Shown piece after piece: positions 1 through 5,295 of a DNA stretch of 6,022 nt. The position numbers and the translations under genes were made by a program. How positions within the stretch are numbered: position 1 is the stretch's first letter; each line of letters opens with the position of its first letter. The stretch is from Rhizobium sp. Q54 (GTDB taxonomy: Bacteria > Pseudomonadota > Alphaproteobacteria > SMXS01): positions 1 through 6,022 of the forward strand of contig CAMBYA010000163.1 of the NCBI GenBank assembly GCA_945872035.1, written 5' to 3'. Under the pieces are notes generated by a model, which saw only the letters and a list, made by a program, of their open reading frames with translations, had not been told where the DNA came from and ran no database searches.

Positions 1-650
1 CGCCGTGACCCGGCGGCAGATCCAGGAATTGATGGATCTGGTGCCCGCCCACGGCGATCAGCGCGAGCTCGTCCTACGCATCCTCCGCCAATTGTCGGAG
101 ACGGCCGACGACGTTTTGTTCCATGAAGCCCTCAATCCGGCGTTCGACGTGCTCGACACGCCGGCGCTGGCGGCGGGAATGGCGCGTCACGGTGTCCAGT
201 TCCTCGGCTACTTGCGCGGCAGCTGAGGCGAGGAATTGCCGTCGCCCCGGGAACGGGCGCTGGCCGCAGCGAAGTATGATTTCTCGGCGGGTGGCTACCG
301 CTTCGCCGTGTTCTGCAGGCTGCCCGAGGCTACCGCCGGCATCGACATGCGCACGCCCGCCCTTGGTGCGGTGGGCGTCGACCCTGACGCGGCAACAGGC
401 CGACGGTGAGGGGGTGGTGTATTCAGACGGCAAGGTCGCCATCAGGACCGACACCCGCCAGACGCAGGCTTTGCTCGACGCCCTGGAACAGGGCCCCCTC
501 GGCTGGGACGATATCCGCGCCGCGGTCGCTCCGCACCTGAACCCGGCCGCGCTGGAAACCGAATTCCAGACACTGGCCAGGGAACTCGGGAAGCTGTGGC
601 AATACCGGTTCGTTAGCCCGCTACGGCCTCTTGGTGCGCCCGGAACATAG
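1..650 (+). pseudogene. Broken gene, C-terminal part resembling a methyltransferase regulatory domain
   Basis: Coding-like sequence runs in from the left edge in the frame of position 5 and is cut by an in-frame TGA at 224-226. The same frame then continues with protein-like sequence (a segment with ERALAAAKYDF and GYRFAVFCR) until a second stop at 407-409. From about 370-400 the protein-like reading moves to the frame of position 123 (VVYSDGKVAIRTDT, then a helical segment ending near LWQYRF at about 604) and stops at 648-650. A single lineage of protein spread over two frames with an internal stop is the mark of a pseudogene. By pattern (VLFHEALNPAFD, then ARHGVQFLGYL, then an RF..FCR block, then a winged-helix-like tail) it recalls the regulatory domain found C-terminal to some SAM-dependent methyltransferases. 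That identity is inferred from memory and is uncertain. The catalytic part, if present, lies left of the window. Sequencing error could mimic one of the two lesions, less easily both. Confidence 0.55.
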
Positions 651-671
651 AACAGCAGTACTTCGCTGACG

Positions 672-870
672 GCGCAATTGTTTCGACATGGGCTTCGGCC
701 CGCGCTTGCCGGGCCTGAGCGTGCGGTTCGTCGTGACTTCCAACGCCATGATGAGCGCCTCGTCTCCGACGGGCCGGCCGACGGTCTCGTCGTGGCAGGC
801 CGTCGTGCAGCGTGCGCCGCACACCTCCTCCGCTTCGGATGGAACAAGGATCAGGTGGAGGAGACTGGGT
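672..870 (-). pseudogene. C-terminal remnant of a REP-associated (Y1/HUH) transposase
   Basis: In the minus frame spanning 920-621 the segment GRPVGDEALIMALE followed by LRPGKRGPKP (about 779-690) matches the C-terminus of the intact transposase in this window, which reads GRPVGSEAWLASLE and then LAPRKRGPKP. The N-terminal half with the HUH motif and catalytic tyrosine is absent: upstream there is room for only about 50 codons, and none resemble it. The element's end motif occurs at 936-950, in the position and orientation expected for the right end, so the copy appears to have lost roughly 450 bp internally. It lies directly after the broken gene at 1-650 and on the opposite strand. The remnant is clear; its exact limits are approximate. 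Confidence 0.75.
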
Positions 871-935
871 GATCCGCACCAACTCCGCACCCGCTGCGCG
901 GGGTAAGAGATCAGCCGCACATGTCAATTAAATGC

Positions 936-950
936 ACTGTCACCGTAACC
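936..950 (+). repeat. Solitary copy of the transposase-element end motif
   Basis: The 15 bases ACTGTCACCGTAACC are identical to the reverse complement of 2503-2517, the left end of the intact transposase element. They share ACTGTCACCG with the right end at 3266-3275. Here the motif is not preceded by the AAACT half of the hairpin seen at the other two ends. It probably marks the right end of the internally deleted copy whose transposase remnant lies at about 672-870. Confidence 0.75.
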
Positions 951-1161
951 TGATCCCCCTCAGCCGCTACACGGCGGCGCTGGCGCCACAGCACTACACA
1001 CGGGTCGGCAACACGCCGCGCCCGGTGGCGGAGCCGTTTCAGCAGCTCTATCCACAGTTCAGGAGCAATGCACCCGCCACCAGCGGCAAGTCAGTTCAAC
1101 ATTAGGCGGGCGGCGCAGGATATGGCGCGATTACAACGGGTTGAACGCCTCAACAGCTCCC

Positions 1162-1185
1162 GATCATCCTGAGCCTGTCGAAGGA
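1162..1185. repeat. Fragment of a dispersed intergenic repeat
   Basis: The bases CATCCTGAGCCTGTCGAAGG (1165-1184) match a short repeat that is very frequent between genes in many alphaproteobacterial genomes, often as an inverted pair. Only one arm is visible here, so this is a solitary or degraded copy. The identification is from memory of the motif and was not searched. Confidence 0.6.
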
Positions 1186-1314
1186 CCGTCGCAACTGTAA
1201 TGTGATTGAGAAGTGACCAACGACCCAAAACGCCATTTTCTCGCACCACTTCAATGCCATAGCACCAGCCAACCCTGGCGTACGCTGTGCCGGTCAGTCA
1301 CTCACTCCAACGCA

Positions 1315-1348
1315 CCGATCCAGGGATAGGGCCTGACTTGCGGATCGG
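1315..1348. other. Hairpin downstream of the DUF5076 gene
   Basis: CCGATCC at 1315-1321 pairs with GGATCGG at 1342-1348, with a possible inner CAGG/CCTG stem. It starts about 23 bases past the DUF5076 stop codon on the minus strand. No T-tract follows, so it is not a standard intrinsic terminator; it could stabilise the transcript 3' end or have no role. Confidence 0.3.
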
Positions 1349-1371
1349 GGCTTCCAAAATCGGACTGGTCG

Positions 1372-1632
1372 CTAGCCCAACTCGACGTCGATCCCTGCCT
1401 TGATCCGCGCCAAAGTCGAAGCAACATCTCTCCCGTCCTCCTGGCCGTAAGATTCTGCCACGTGTCTAGCTAGGTCGGCGAGCATGATCCCCCACGCGGC
1501 AGGGTCGGCCCACACTCCGCTCCGCAGACTGACTTGCTGTTGGTTGCTGGCGACCCATACCCTTAAAATCTCAAAGGCATTGGTATCCGCCGTAACAGCT
1601 TGCGGGATTTCGAGACGATGCTGATCTGACAT
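1372..1632 (-). CDS. DUF5076 domain protein
   Basis: An 86-residue soluble protein without signal peptide or membrane segment. The run NAFEILRVWVA (residues 18-28), VSLRSGVW (34-41) and DPAAWGIMLADLARHVAESY (43-62) is the pattern I recognise as DUF5076, a small family of unknown function that I know mainly from Alphaproteobacteria; the protein covers the whole domain. The ATG at 1632 is supported by an AGGA motif 4-5 bases upstream, inside the last codons of the LRR gene. That gene's TAA ends only two bases before this ATG, so the two are almost certainly co-transcribed and probably translationally coupled. It ends with TAG at 1374-1372. No catalytic residues can be proposed. The LRR partner suggests the two products may act together, but that is inference only. 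Confidence 0.8.
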   Translation of the reverse strand: MSDQHRLEIPQAVTADTNAFEILRVWVASNQQQVSLRSGVWADPAAWGIMLADLARHVAESYGQEDGRDVASTLARIKAGIDVELG

Positions 1633-1634
1633 TT

Positions 1635-2495
1635 TTATCCTTGGCCTTGCTGCGAGAAGTCTTCACGCCTGTGAGAGTAGTGCCTGCGGTTTTGGAATGA
1701 CACCTTCGATACCGTTGGGTGGTCAAAAATCGCTCGCAAGTCGCCATCGGCAATGTTCGTCGATTCATAGAACAAAACGGTGCGTAGATGCGGAAGCCCT
1801 CGTAGCGGAGCAAGACTGTCCAGCTCCCCATTGTTGCTTACATTCACTTCTATCAAATTGGTCAAACCGGAAAGCGGCGAGAGGGACCTAACGGATCGGC
1901 AAGTCTGCATTTCAAAGCTCTCTAATCGGAATAGGCCCTCTATTCCCTCGATCGATTTAAGCGATCTGAGGCCAGCTATGCGCAATGAGCGCAGGCGATG
2001 GAGTTCGGAAAGGCCTTGTAATTCGGTAATCGAGGAGTTCAAAATTGCTAGCGATTCCAAATTCTCCAACCTACCAAATGGCGAGCTGCTCTTGCCTTTG
2101 TAACGATTTATGAACAGATCGGTGAGGGTGGAACAATCAAACAGAGATTCCGCTCCACTCCTCCATTCCAAGGCGCAATGACTAAGGTAATTAAAAACTC
2201 CAAAATCCAATTTAGTATTGCAATAAGTTACTATATTCAAATTTATCAATTTCTTCAAACTCATGACAGGAGATATGTTTTCAATTTTCATATCTATTAT
2301 TACGAAAGATGAAAGCCATTCATAGTCCTGTATGAATTCTATATCGCGCCCACGCCACCCTTTCGAGGCGTTCAATTCCAACTCATTTGGCCTAACCCGC
2401 ATGATTTCCTGATGTGCAGATGAAGACCAAGGCGCAAGCAAGGTCGCTCTCGTACCAAACTCACCCTCCTCAAACCGGACAGCCTCCTGTGTCAT
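1635..2495 (-). CDS. Leucine-rich-repeat protein, cytoplasmic, function unknown
   Basis: A 286-residue protein with about nine irregular leucine-rich repeats of 21-24 residues between roughly 57 and 256, for example ENLESLAILNSSITELQGLS (144-163) and LTNLIEVNVSNNGELDSLAP (211-230). A short non-repeat N-terminus contains ELELNASKGWRGRD (38-51). The C-terminus after the repeats carries FYESTN (242-247) and the basic stretch NRRHYSHRRED (269-279), which I believe is a family signature. There is no signal peptide, membrane span or cell-wall anchor, unlike surface internalins. LRR solenoids usually bind other proteins; the ligand here is unknown. The ATG at 2495 is the only plausible start because TAA lies in frame three codons upstream, but no clear ribosome binding site precedes it. 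Part of the gene is strikingly AT-rich (15 of 60 bases are G or C at 2221-2280), unlike its neighbours, which suggests horizontal acquisition. It forms an operon with the DUF5076 gene two bases downstream. Confidence 0.8.
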   Translation of the reverse strand: MTQEAVRFEEGEFGTRATLLAPWSSSAHQEIMRVRPNELELNASKGWRGRDIEFIQDYEWLSSFVIIDMKIENISPVMSLKKLINLNIVTYCNTKLDFGVFNYLSHCALEWRSGAESLFDCSTLTDLFINRYKGKSSSPFGRLENLESLAILNSSITELQGLSELHRLRSLRIAGLRSLKSIEGIEGLFRLESFEMQTCRSVRSLSPLSGLTNLIEVNVSNNGELDSLAPLRGLPHLRTVLFYESTNIADGDLRAIFDHPTVSKVSFQNRRHYSHRREDFSQQGQG

Positions 2496-2507
2496 GGGAA
2501 CCGGTTA

Positions 2508-2521
2508 CGGTGACAGTTTAC
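2508..2521. repeat. Left inverted end of the transposase element
   Basis: CGGTGACAGTTTAC is the exact inverse of 3262-3275. On the minus strand AGTT and AACT, separated by eight bases, can pair just before GTCACCG. The sequence continues as GTAACC towards the LRR start codon, and its TAA is the in-frame stop that limits the LRR reading frame. Confidence 0.75.
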
Positions 2522-2529
2522 TAAATAAC

Positions 2530-3210
2530 TCACCCGCCCCCCGGTTCGACATCCACCTTCGGCTTGGGTCCGCGCTTGCGGGGCGCCAGCGGCCGGGCGG
2601 TGGCGGCTTCCAGACTGGCGAGCCACGCTTCCGACCCCACCGGCCGGCCCGTTGCGTAGGACTTGCGCAGGGCAGCGACCGCGTCCTCGTCGCCGGTTTC
2701 GTCCAGAAAGGCCGCGAAGTCGCCGACCCGGTCGAGCAACGGCCGCACCGTCACCAACCCGTCGTCGCGCCCCGCCAGATGGGCGTGGACGCTGGACCAG
2801 GGCCAGCCGTCCGCCCGCGCAGCCAGCCCGGCGCGCACCGGGTTCCGGGCCACATAGCGCGCCGCCGCCAGCAGGTGGCGCTCGTCCATCACCGTGGAGC
2901 CGAACCGGCCCTGCCAAAGATGCCCGGTCTGCCGCAGCCGGGCGTTGACCGCGCCGGTATAGCGCCGGTGCGCCTCGGCGAAGGTGGCACGCAGCCCGTC
3001 GGCGTGCGACGGCGCCATGATGAAATGCACGTGGTTCGGCATCAGGCAATAGGCCCAGACCGCCGTGCCGGACTTGCGCGCGGCCGCGCCGACCAGGTCC
3101 AGATAGAGCCGGTAGTCCCCGTCGCCGAAGAACACTTGCTCGCGCCGGTTGCCGCGCTGCGTCACGTGATGCGGCAGCCCCGGCACCACCAGCCGCGCCA
3201 ACCTCGCCAT
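2530..3210 (-). CDS. REP-associated tyrosine transposase (Y1_Tnp, HUH family)
   Basis: A 226-residue single-strand DNA transposase of the IS200/REP-associated type. The HUH metal-binding motif is NHVHFIM at 59-65 (H60 and H62), and Y84 in HRRYTGAVN is the likely nucleophilic tyrosine. Other family features are HHVTQRGNRREQVFF (14-28), GHLWQGRF (96-103), ARYVARNPVRAG (117-128) and the C-terminal RKRGPKPK (211-218). The length is typical of the family and no frameshift is seen, so it looks intact. The start at ATG 3210 is chosen because GGGAGG (3222-3217) lies six bases upstream and the family's conserved N-terminus begins here; a longer reading frame back to 3339 would run into tRNA-His. Such enzymes process short palindromic repeats, and the inverted motifs at 2508-2521 and 3262-3275 are the candidate substrates. 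A deleted relative lies at about 672-870. Confidence 0.92.
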   Translation of the reverse strand: MARLARLVVPGLPHHVTQRGNRREQVFFGDGDYRLYLDLVGAAARKSGTAVWAYCLMPNHVHFIMAPSHADGLRATFAEAHRRYTGAVNARLRQTGHLWQGRFGSTVMDERHLLAAARYVARNPVRAGLAARADGWPWSSVHAHLAGRDDGLVTVRPLLDRVGDFAAFLDETGDEDAVAALRKSYATGRPVGSEAWLASLEAATARPLAPRKRGPKPKVDVEPGGG

Positions 3211-3216
3211 GCTGCG

Positions 3217-3222
3217 CCTCCC
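3217..3222 (-). promoter_or_regulatory. Ribosome binding site of the transposase
   Basis: GGGAGG on the minus strand, six bases before ATG 3210. It decides the start against the upstream reading-frame extension. Confidence 0.7.
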
Positions 3223-3261
3223 GTGCCAGACCGGCGGAGAATGACAGAAGGGAGAAGTTTG

Positions 3262-3275
3262 GTAAACTGTCACCG
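3262..3275. repeat. Right inverted end of the transposase element
   Basis: GTAAACTGTCACCG, exact inverse of 2508-2521. It overlaps the perfect mini-hairpin AGTTT-GGT-AAACT at 3256-3268, which places a hairpin directly beside GTCACCG. It lies about 20 bases beyond the 3' end of tRNA-His. Confidence 0.75.
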
Positions 3276-3296
3276 AAATGCAGATGAAGGGGAAAC

Positions 3297-3374
3297 TGGG
3301 GTGGCTGATGGGAATCGAACCCACGACCTCAGGTACCACAAACCCGCGCTCTAACCAACTGAGCTACAGCCACC
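3297..3374 (-). tRNA. tRNA-His (anticodon GTG)
   Basis: The cloverleaf folds completely. The acceptor stem GTGGCTG/CAGCCAC has seven perfect pairs and the D stem is GCTC/GAGC. The anticodon stem CGGGT/ACCTG includes one G-T wobble, and the loop TTGTGGT carries the histidine anticodon GTG. The T arm is GTGGG-TTCGATT-CCCAT. The extra base G-1 (3374) faces C73 (3300), the classical histidine identity pair, and CCA is encoded at 3299-3297. No terminator hairpin is obvious between the 3' end and the transposase element. Confidence 0.96.
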
Positions 3375-3386
3375 ACAGGGGCGCAG

Positions 3387-3415
3387 TTCTTACATTGGGT
3401 CGCCCCGCCTTGCAA
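3387..3415 (-). promoter_or_regulatory. Possible promoter of tRNA-His
   Basis: On the minus strand TTGCAA (3415-3410) is separated by 17 bases from TAAGAA (3392-3387), which ends 12 bases before the mature tRNA 5' end. The -35 part is acceptable and the -10 part is weak. Position and spacing fit a housekeeping promoter with a leader of only a few bases. Confidence 0.35.
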
Positions 3416-3428
3416 CAGCAGAACGGGA

Positions 3429-3473
3429 CAAAAACAACCTTGAGCGGTTCAGTCGAGGATGAACCGCCCAAGG
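3429..3473 (-). terminator. Intrinsic terminator of the aminotransferase gene
   Basis: On the minus strand CCTTGGGCGGTTCA (3473-3460) pairs with TGAACCGCTCAAGG (3451-3438). The stem is 14 bp with one G-T wobble and an eight-base loop, and TTGTTTTTG follows. This is a strong rho-independent terminator 55 bases past the stop codon, separating the aminotransferase from tRNA-His. Confidence 0.85.
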
Positions 3474-3486
3474 GCATTTCGCCGCG

Positions 3487-3524
3487 GCTTTCGGACGGCA
3501 AGGCCATACGCCTTGCCTGAAAGC
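3487..3524 (-). other. Bulged hairpin just after the aminotransferase stop
   Basis: GGCAAGGC (3497-3504) pairs with GCCTTGCC (3510-3517) around a five-base loop. An outer GCTTTC/GAAAGC stem (3487-3492 with 3519-3524) extends it across a small asymmetric internal loop. It lies three bases past the stop codon and has no T-tract, so it may be a 3'-end stabiliser or an attenuating structure in front of the true terminator. Confidence 0.5.
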
Positions 3525-3527
3525 GCT

Positions 3528-4709
3528 CTACCCGTTCTTGCCCGCGAAGGCGCGCAGCCGGGCGATGGCCTCGTCCAGTACCGCGTCCTGCTTGCAGAAG
3601 CAGAAGCGCACCAGATGCGTCGGCGGATCGCCGGCATAGAACGCGCTGACCGGGATCGAGCCGACCCGCGCCTCGCGCACCAGCTTCATGGCGAACTCGA
3701 CGTCGGTGCCACCGCTCCACAGCGGCCGGAAGTCCACATTGGCGAAATAGGTGCCCTGCGACGGCAGCACGTCGAAGCCCACCTCGCGCAGCCCGGCGAC
3801 CAGCCGGTCGCGCTTGCGCTCCATGGCGGCGGCCAGCCCGGCGAAATAGGCGTCCTCCTTGCCGAGGCCGTGCGCGACCGCGGCCTGCAGGCTGGGCGGC
3901 GTGGTGAAGGTGATGAACTGGTGCGCCCTGGCCACCGCGCCGATCAGGTCGGCCGGGCCGGTGAGATAGCCCACCTTCCAGCCGGTCAGCGAGAATGTCT
4001 TGCCCGCCGAGCCGATGCGGATGCTGCGCTCCGCCATGCCCGGCAGGGTCATCAGCGGCACATGCCGCCCGCCGGAGAACACCAGGTGCTCGTAGACCTC
4101 GTCGCAGATCACATAGGCGTCGTGCTGGATGGCCAGTTCGGCGATCAGCGCCAGCTCGGCGTCCGAGAACACCTTGCCGGTCGGGTTCATCGGGCTGTTC
4201 ATCACCAGCAGCTTGGTCCTGGGACCGAACGCGGCGCGCAGCTCGGCCTCGGGCAGCGACCACTCGCCCGCCGCCGAGCCTGGCGGCCGCAGCCGCACCA
4301 TGCGCGCCGCCGCGCCGGCCAGCTGGACGATGGGCAGGTAGGAATCGTAGACCGGCTCGATCAGCACCGCCTCGTCGCCCGGCCGCAGCAGCGCCAGCAG
4401 GCTGGCGGTCAGCGCCTCGGTGGCGCCGGACGTGACCAGCACCTGGGTCCGCCAGTCCACGTCGAGGCCGTAGAATCGCTGGTTATGCGCGGCGACCGCC
4501 TGGCGCAGCGCCGGCAGTCCCATCATCGGCGGATACTGGTTCGGCCCGTCCATGGCGGCGCGCGCGGCGGCTTCTCGCACGTCCGCCGGGCCATCCTCGT
4601 CCGGAAAGCCCTGGCCCAGATTGATGGCGCCGTGCTCCACCGAGAGCGCCGACATGACGGTGAAGATCGTCGTGCCGAGACCGCCGATAACGTCATTGAC
4701 CGGCTTCAA
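3528..4709 (-). CDS. Class I/II PLP-dependent aminotransferase
   Basis: A 393-residue fold-type I aminotransferase that transfers an amino group between an amino acid and a 2-oxo acid. Visible landmarks are the N-terminal NLGQGFPDEDGP (30-41), the cofactor-phosphate region TSGATEAL (93-100), NPTG (175-178), DEVYEHL (203-209, D203 for the pyridine nitrogen), SAGKTFSLTGWKVGY (234-248, K237 as Schiff-base lysine) and RFCF (369-372, R369 for the substrate carboxylate). The overall pattern is closest to the methionine/kynurenine aminotransferase (YbdL/KAT-like) branch; substrate specificity cannot be read from sequence. The start is TTG at 4709: an in-frame TGA nine bases upstream excludes longer forms, GAGG lies seven bases before it, and the next ATG is codon 19. 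It is cytoplasmic and transcribed divergently from glnB across 203 bases, so shared regulation by nitrogen status is possible but unproven. Confidence 0.92.
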   Translation of the reverse strand: MKPVNDVIGGLGTTIFTVMSALSVEHGAINLGQGFPDEDGPADVREAAARAAMDGPNQYPPMMGLPALRQAVAAHNQRFYGLDVDWRTQVLVTSGATEALTASLLALLRPGDEAVLIEPVYDSYLPIVQLAGAAARMVRLRPPGSAAGEWSLPEAELRAAFGPRTKLLVMNSPMNPTGKVFSDAELALIAELAIQHDAYVICDEVYEHLVFSGGRHVPLMTLPGMAERSIRIGSAGKTFSLTGWKVGYLTGPADLIGAVARAHQFITFTTPPSLQAAVAHGLGKEDAYFAGLAAAMERKRDRLVAGLREVGFDVLPSQGTYFANVDFRPLWSGGTDVEFAMKLVREARVGSIPVSAFYAGDPPTHLVRFCFCKQDAVLDEAIARLRAFAGKNG

Positions 4710-4716
4710 CGCGCCA

Positions 4717-4720
4717 CCTC
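4717..4720 (-). promoter_or_regulatory. Ribosome binding site supporting the TTG start
   Basis: GAGG on the minus strand (within GAGGTGG) stands seven bases before TTG 4709. Its TGA overlap is also the in-frame stop that bounds the aminotransferase frame. Confidence 0.65.
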
Positions 4721-4729
4721 AGCCACTGA

Positions 4730-5251
<522 letters not shown>

Positions 5252-5283
5252 CTTACCAGCCAACAACTCGAATCGAGAACGAG

Positions 5284-5289
5284 AGAGGA
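5284..5289 (+). promoter_or_regulatory. Ribosome binding site of glnA
   Basis: AGAGGA ends six bases before ATG 5296, much stronger than the site in front of glnB. This fits a need for much more glutamine synthetase than PII from one message. Confidence 0.65.
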
Positions 5290-5295
5290 ATATCC

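Larger units (their letters stand above)
951..1371. other. Gene-free stretch with repeat and hairpin fragments
   Basis: No convincing gene was found on either strand over these 421 bases. The longest nearby reading frame, 932-1105 (+), is 57 codons, starts inside the transposase end motif, has no ribosome binding site and resembles nothing I know. The stretch contains the dispersed-repeat fragment at 1162-1185 and a hairpin at 1315-1348. Its composition is mixed compared with the GC-rich core on the right, which fits a patchwork of insertion and deletion remnants. Positions 1200-1330 may be further mobile-element debris, but I could not identify it. Confidence 0.5.
2503..3275 (-). mobile_element. 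REP-associated transposase element with 14-bp inverted ends
   Basis: A single Y1/HUH transposase gene is bracketed by CGGTGACAGTTTAC at 2508-2521 and its exact reverse complement GTAAACTGTCACCG at 3262-3275. The left side continues to GGTTA at 2503-2507. Each inverted sequence carries a small hairpin-forming AGTT...AACT pair on its transposase-proximal side. This is the layout expected for REP-associated tyrosine transposases, which act on short hairpin-bearing sequences rather than on long terminal repeats. The element fills the space between tRNA-His and the LRR gene. The limits are taken from the inverted motif; the true mobilised unit may differ by a few bases. Confidence 0.7.

Noticed and set aside
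932..1105. 57-codon open frame starting at ATG 932
   Set aside because: It begins inside the transposase end motif, has no ribosome binding site and matches no family I know.
3211..3339. Upstream extension of the transposase frame to ATG 3339
   Set aside because: It crosses the element end and runs into tRNA-His. The family N-terminus and a good ribosome binding site support 3210.
2494..3354. Long open frame on the + strand opposite the transposase
   Set aside because: It is proline/arginine/glycine-rich translation typical of the antisense of a GC-rich gene, without any recognisable domain.
5263..5276. Short palindrome CTCGA-A-TCGAG between glnB and glnA
   Set aside because: The loop would be one base, so it cannot form a stable hairpin, and there is no T-tract to suggest termination.
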